A program made the translations under genes and the position numbers. Shown piece after piece: positions 13,533 through 13,577 of a stretch of DNA of 13,577 nucleotides; within the stretch, counting starts at the first letter, position 1; every line of letters begins with the position of its first letter. Under the pieces are notes generated by a model. It was given only the letters and a program-made list of their open reading frames with translations, had not been told where the DNA came from and made no database searches. This stretch comes from an uncultured Lacticaseibacillus sp. (GTDB lineage: Bacteria; Bacillota; Bacilli; Lactobacillales; Lactobacillaceae). The DNA is taken from contig CAKQZO010000034.1 of the NCBI GenBank assembly GCA_934293835.1, forward strand, positions 1-13,577. Reading direction: 5' to 3'.

Positions 13533-13577
13533 TTAGGCCCAACGGTACACTGGACTGCGCAAGCAAGCTTGCTCCTT
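13533..13577 (-). CDS. Possible C-terminal end of an upstream gene (partial, uncertain)
   Basis: Read leftward from the window edge, one frame gives 14 codons (KEQACLRSPVYRWA) to a TAA at 13535-13533, 55 bp before the isomerase start. Another frame runs Arg-rich to a TGA overlapping the GTG (GTGA), which would be typical coupling. Too little sequence is present to choose between them, and neither ending is recognised. Confidence 0.22.
   Translation of the reverse strand, partial: KEQACLRSPVYRWA

Overview
The window looks like the chromosome of a relatively high-GC lactobacillus (Lactobacillaceae). The evidence is Gram-positive ribosome-binding sites (AGGAGG and close variants), two secreted peptidoglycan hydrolases with long Thr/Ala linkers, the end of a lactobacillus-type IS30 transposase at the left edge, and a deoC-deoB-deoD operon. 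The species cannot be fixed from sequence alone.

Layout, left to right. (1) 1-76 is the 3' end of an IS30-family insertion sequence, next to the terminator of a leftward gene for a secreted CHAP-domain wall hydrolase with three SH3 domains (154-1596). (2) 1597-1928 is non-coding: the hydrolase promoter and leader, plus a terminator-like repeat. (3) 1929-3777 is a leftward, translationally coupled three-gene operon: an unrecognised protein with a histone-H1-like Lys/Ala/Thr tail, a TauE/SafE-family permease, and a DUF1634 membrane protein. (4) 3778-3892 is a compact divergent promoter region in which the two -35 boxes overlap. (5) 3893-7753 is a rightward, overlapping three-gene operon: a RecB-type PD-(D/E)XK nuclease fused to an XPD/DinG-family helicase, an MmcB-like PD-(D/E)XK endonuclease, and an sce7725/T4-beta-like protein. 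This is the best candidate for an undescribed DNA-processing or defence module. (6) 7754-7980 holds a structured, inverted-repeat-bounded element of about 171 bp and a strong bidirectional terminator. (7) 7981-9747 is a leftward secreted NlpC/P60 endopeptidase gene. (8) 9924-12493 is the leftward deoxynucleoside-catabolism operon deoC-deoB-deoD. (9) 12626-13477 is a leftward sugar-phosphate isomerase/epimerase-like TIM-barrel gene.

How the genes work together. The deo genes form one pathway: DeoD splits purine (deoxy)nucleosides to (deoxy)ribose-1-phosphate, DeoB isomerises this to the 5-phosphate, and DeoC cleaves deoxyribose-5-phosphate to acetaldehyde and glyceraldehyde-3-phosphate. The two hydrolases act outside the cell on peptidoglycan. 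The central nuclease/helicase operon is predicted to process DNA; the shared role of its genes is inference from overlap and co-direction.

Sequence oddities worth checking: the helicase has no cysteines in the stretch where relatives carry the Fe-S ligands; DeoD has Asn where Asp204 is expected; and the DNA-binding-like basic tail belongs to a protein encoded with membrane transport genes.
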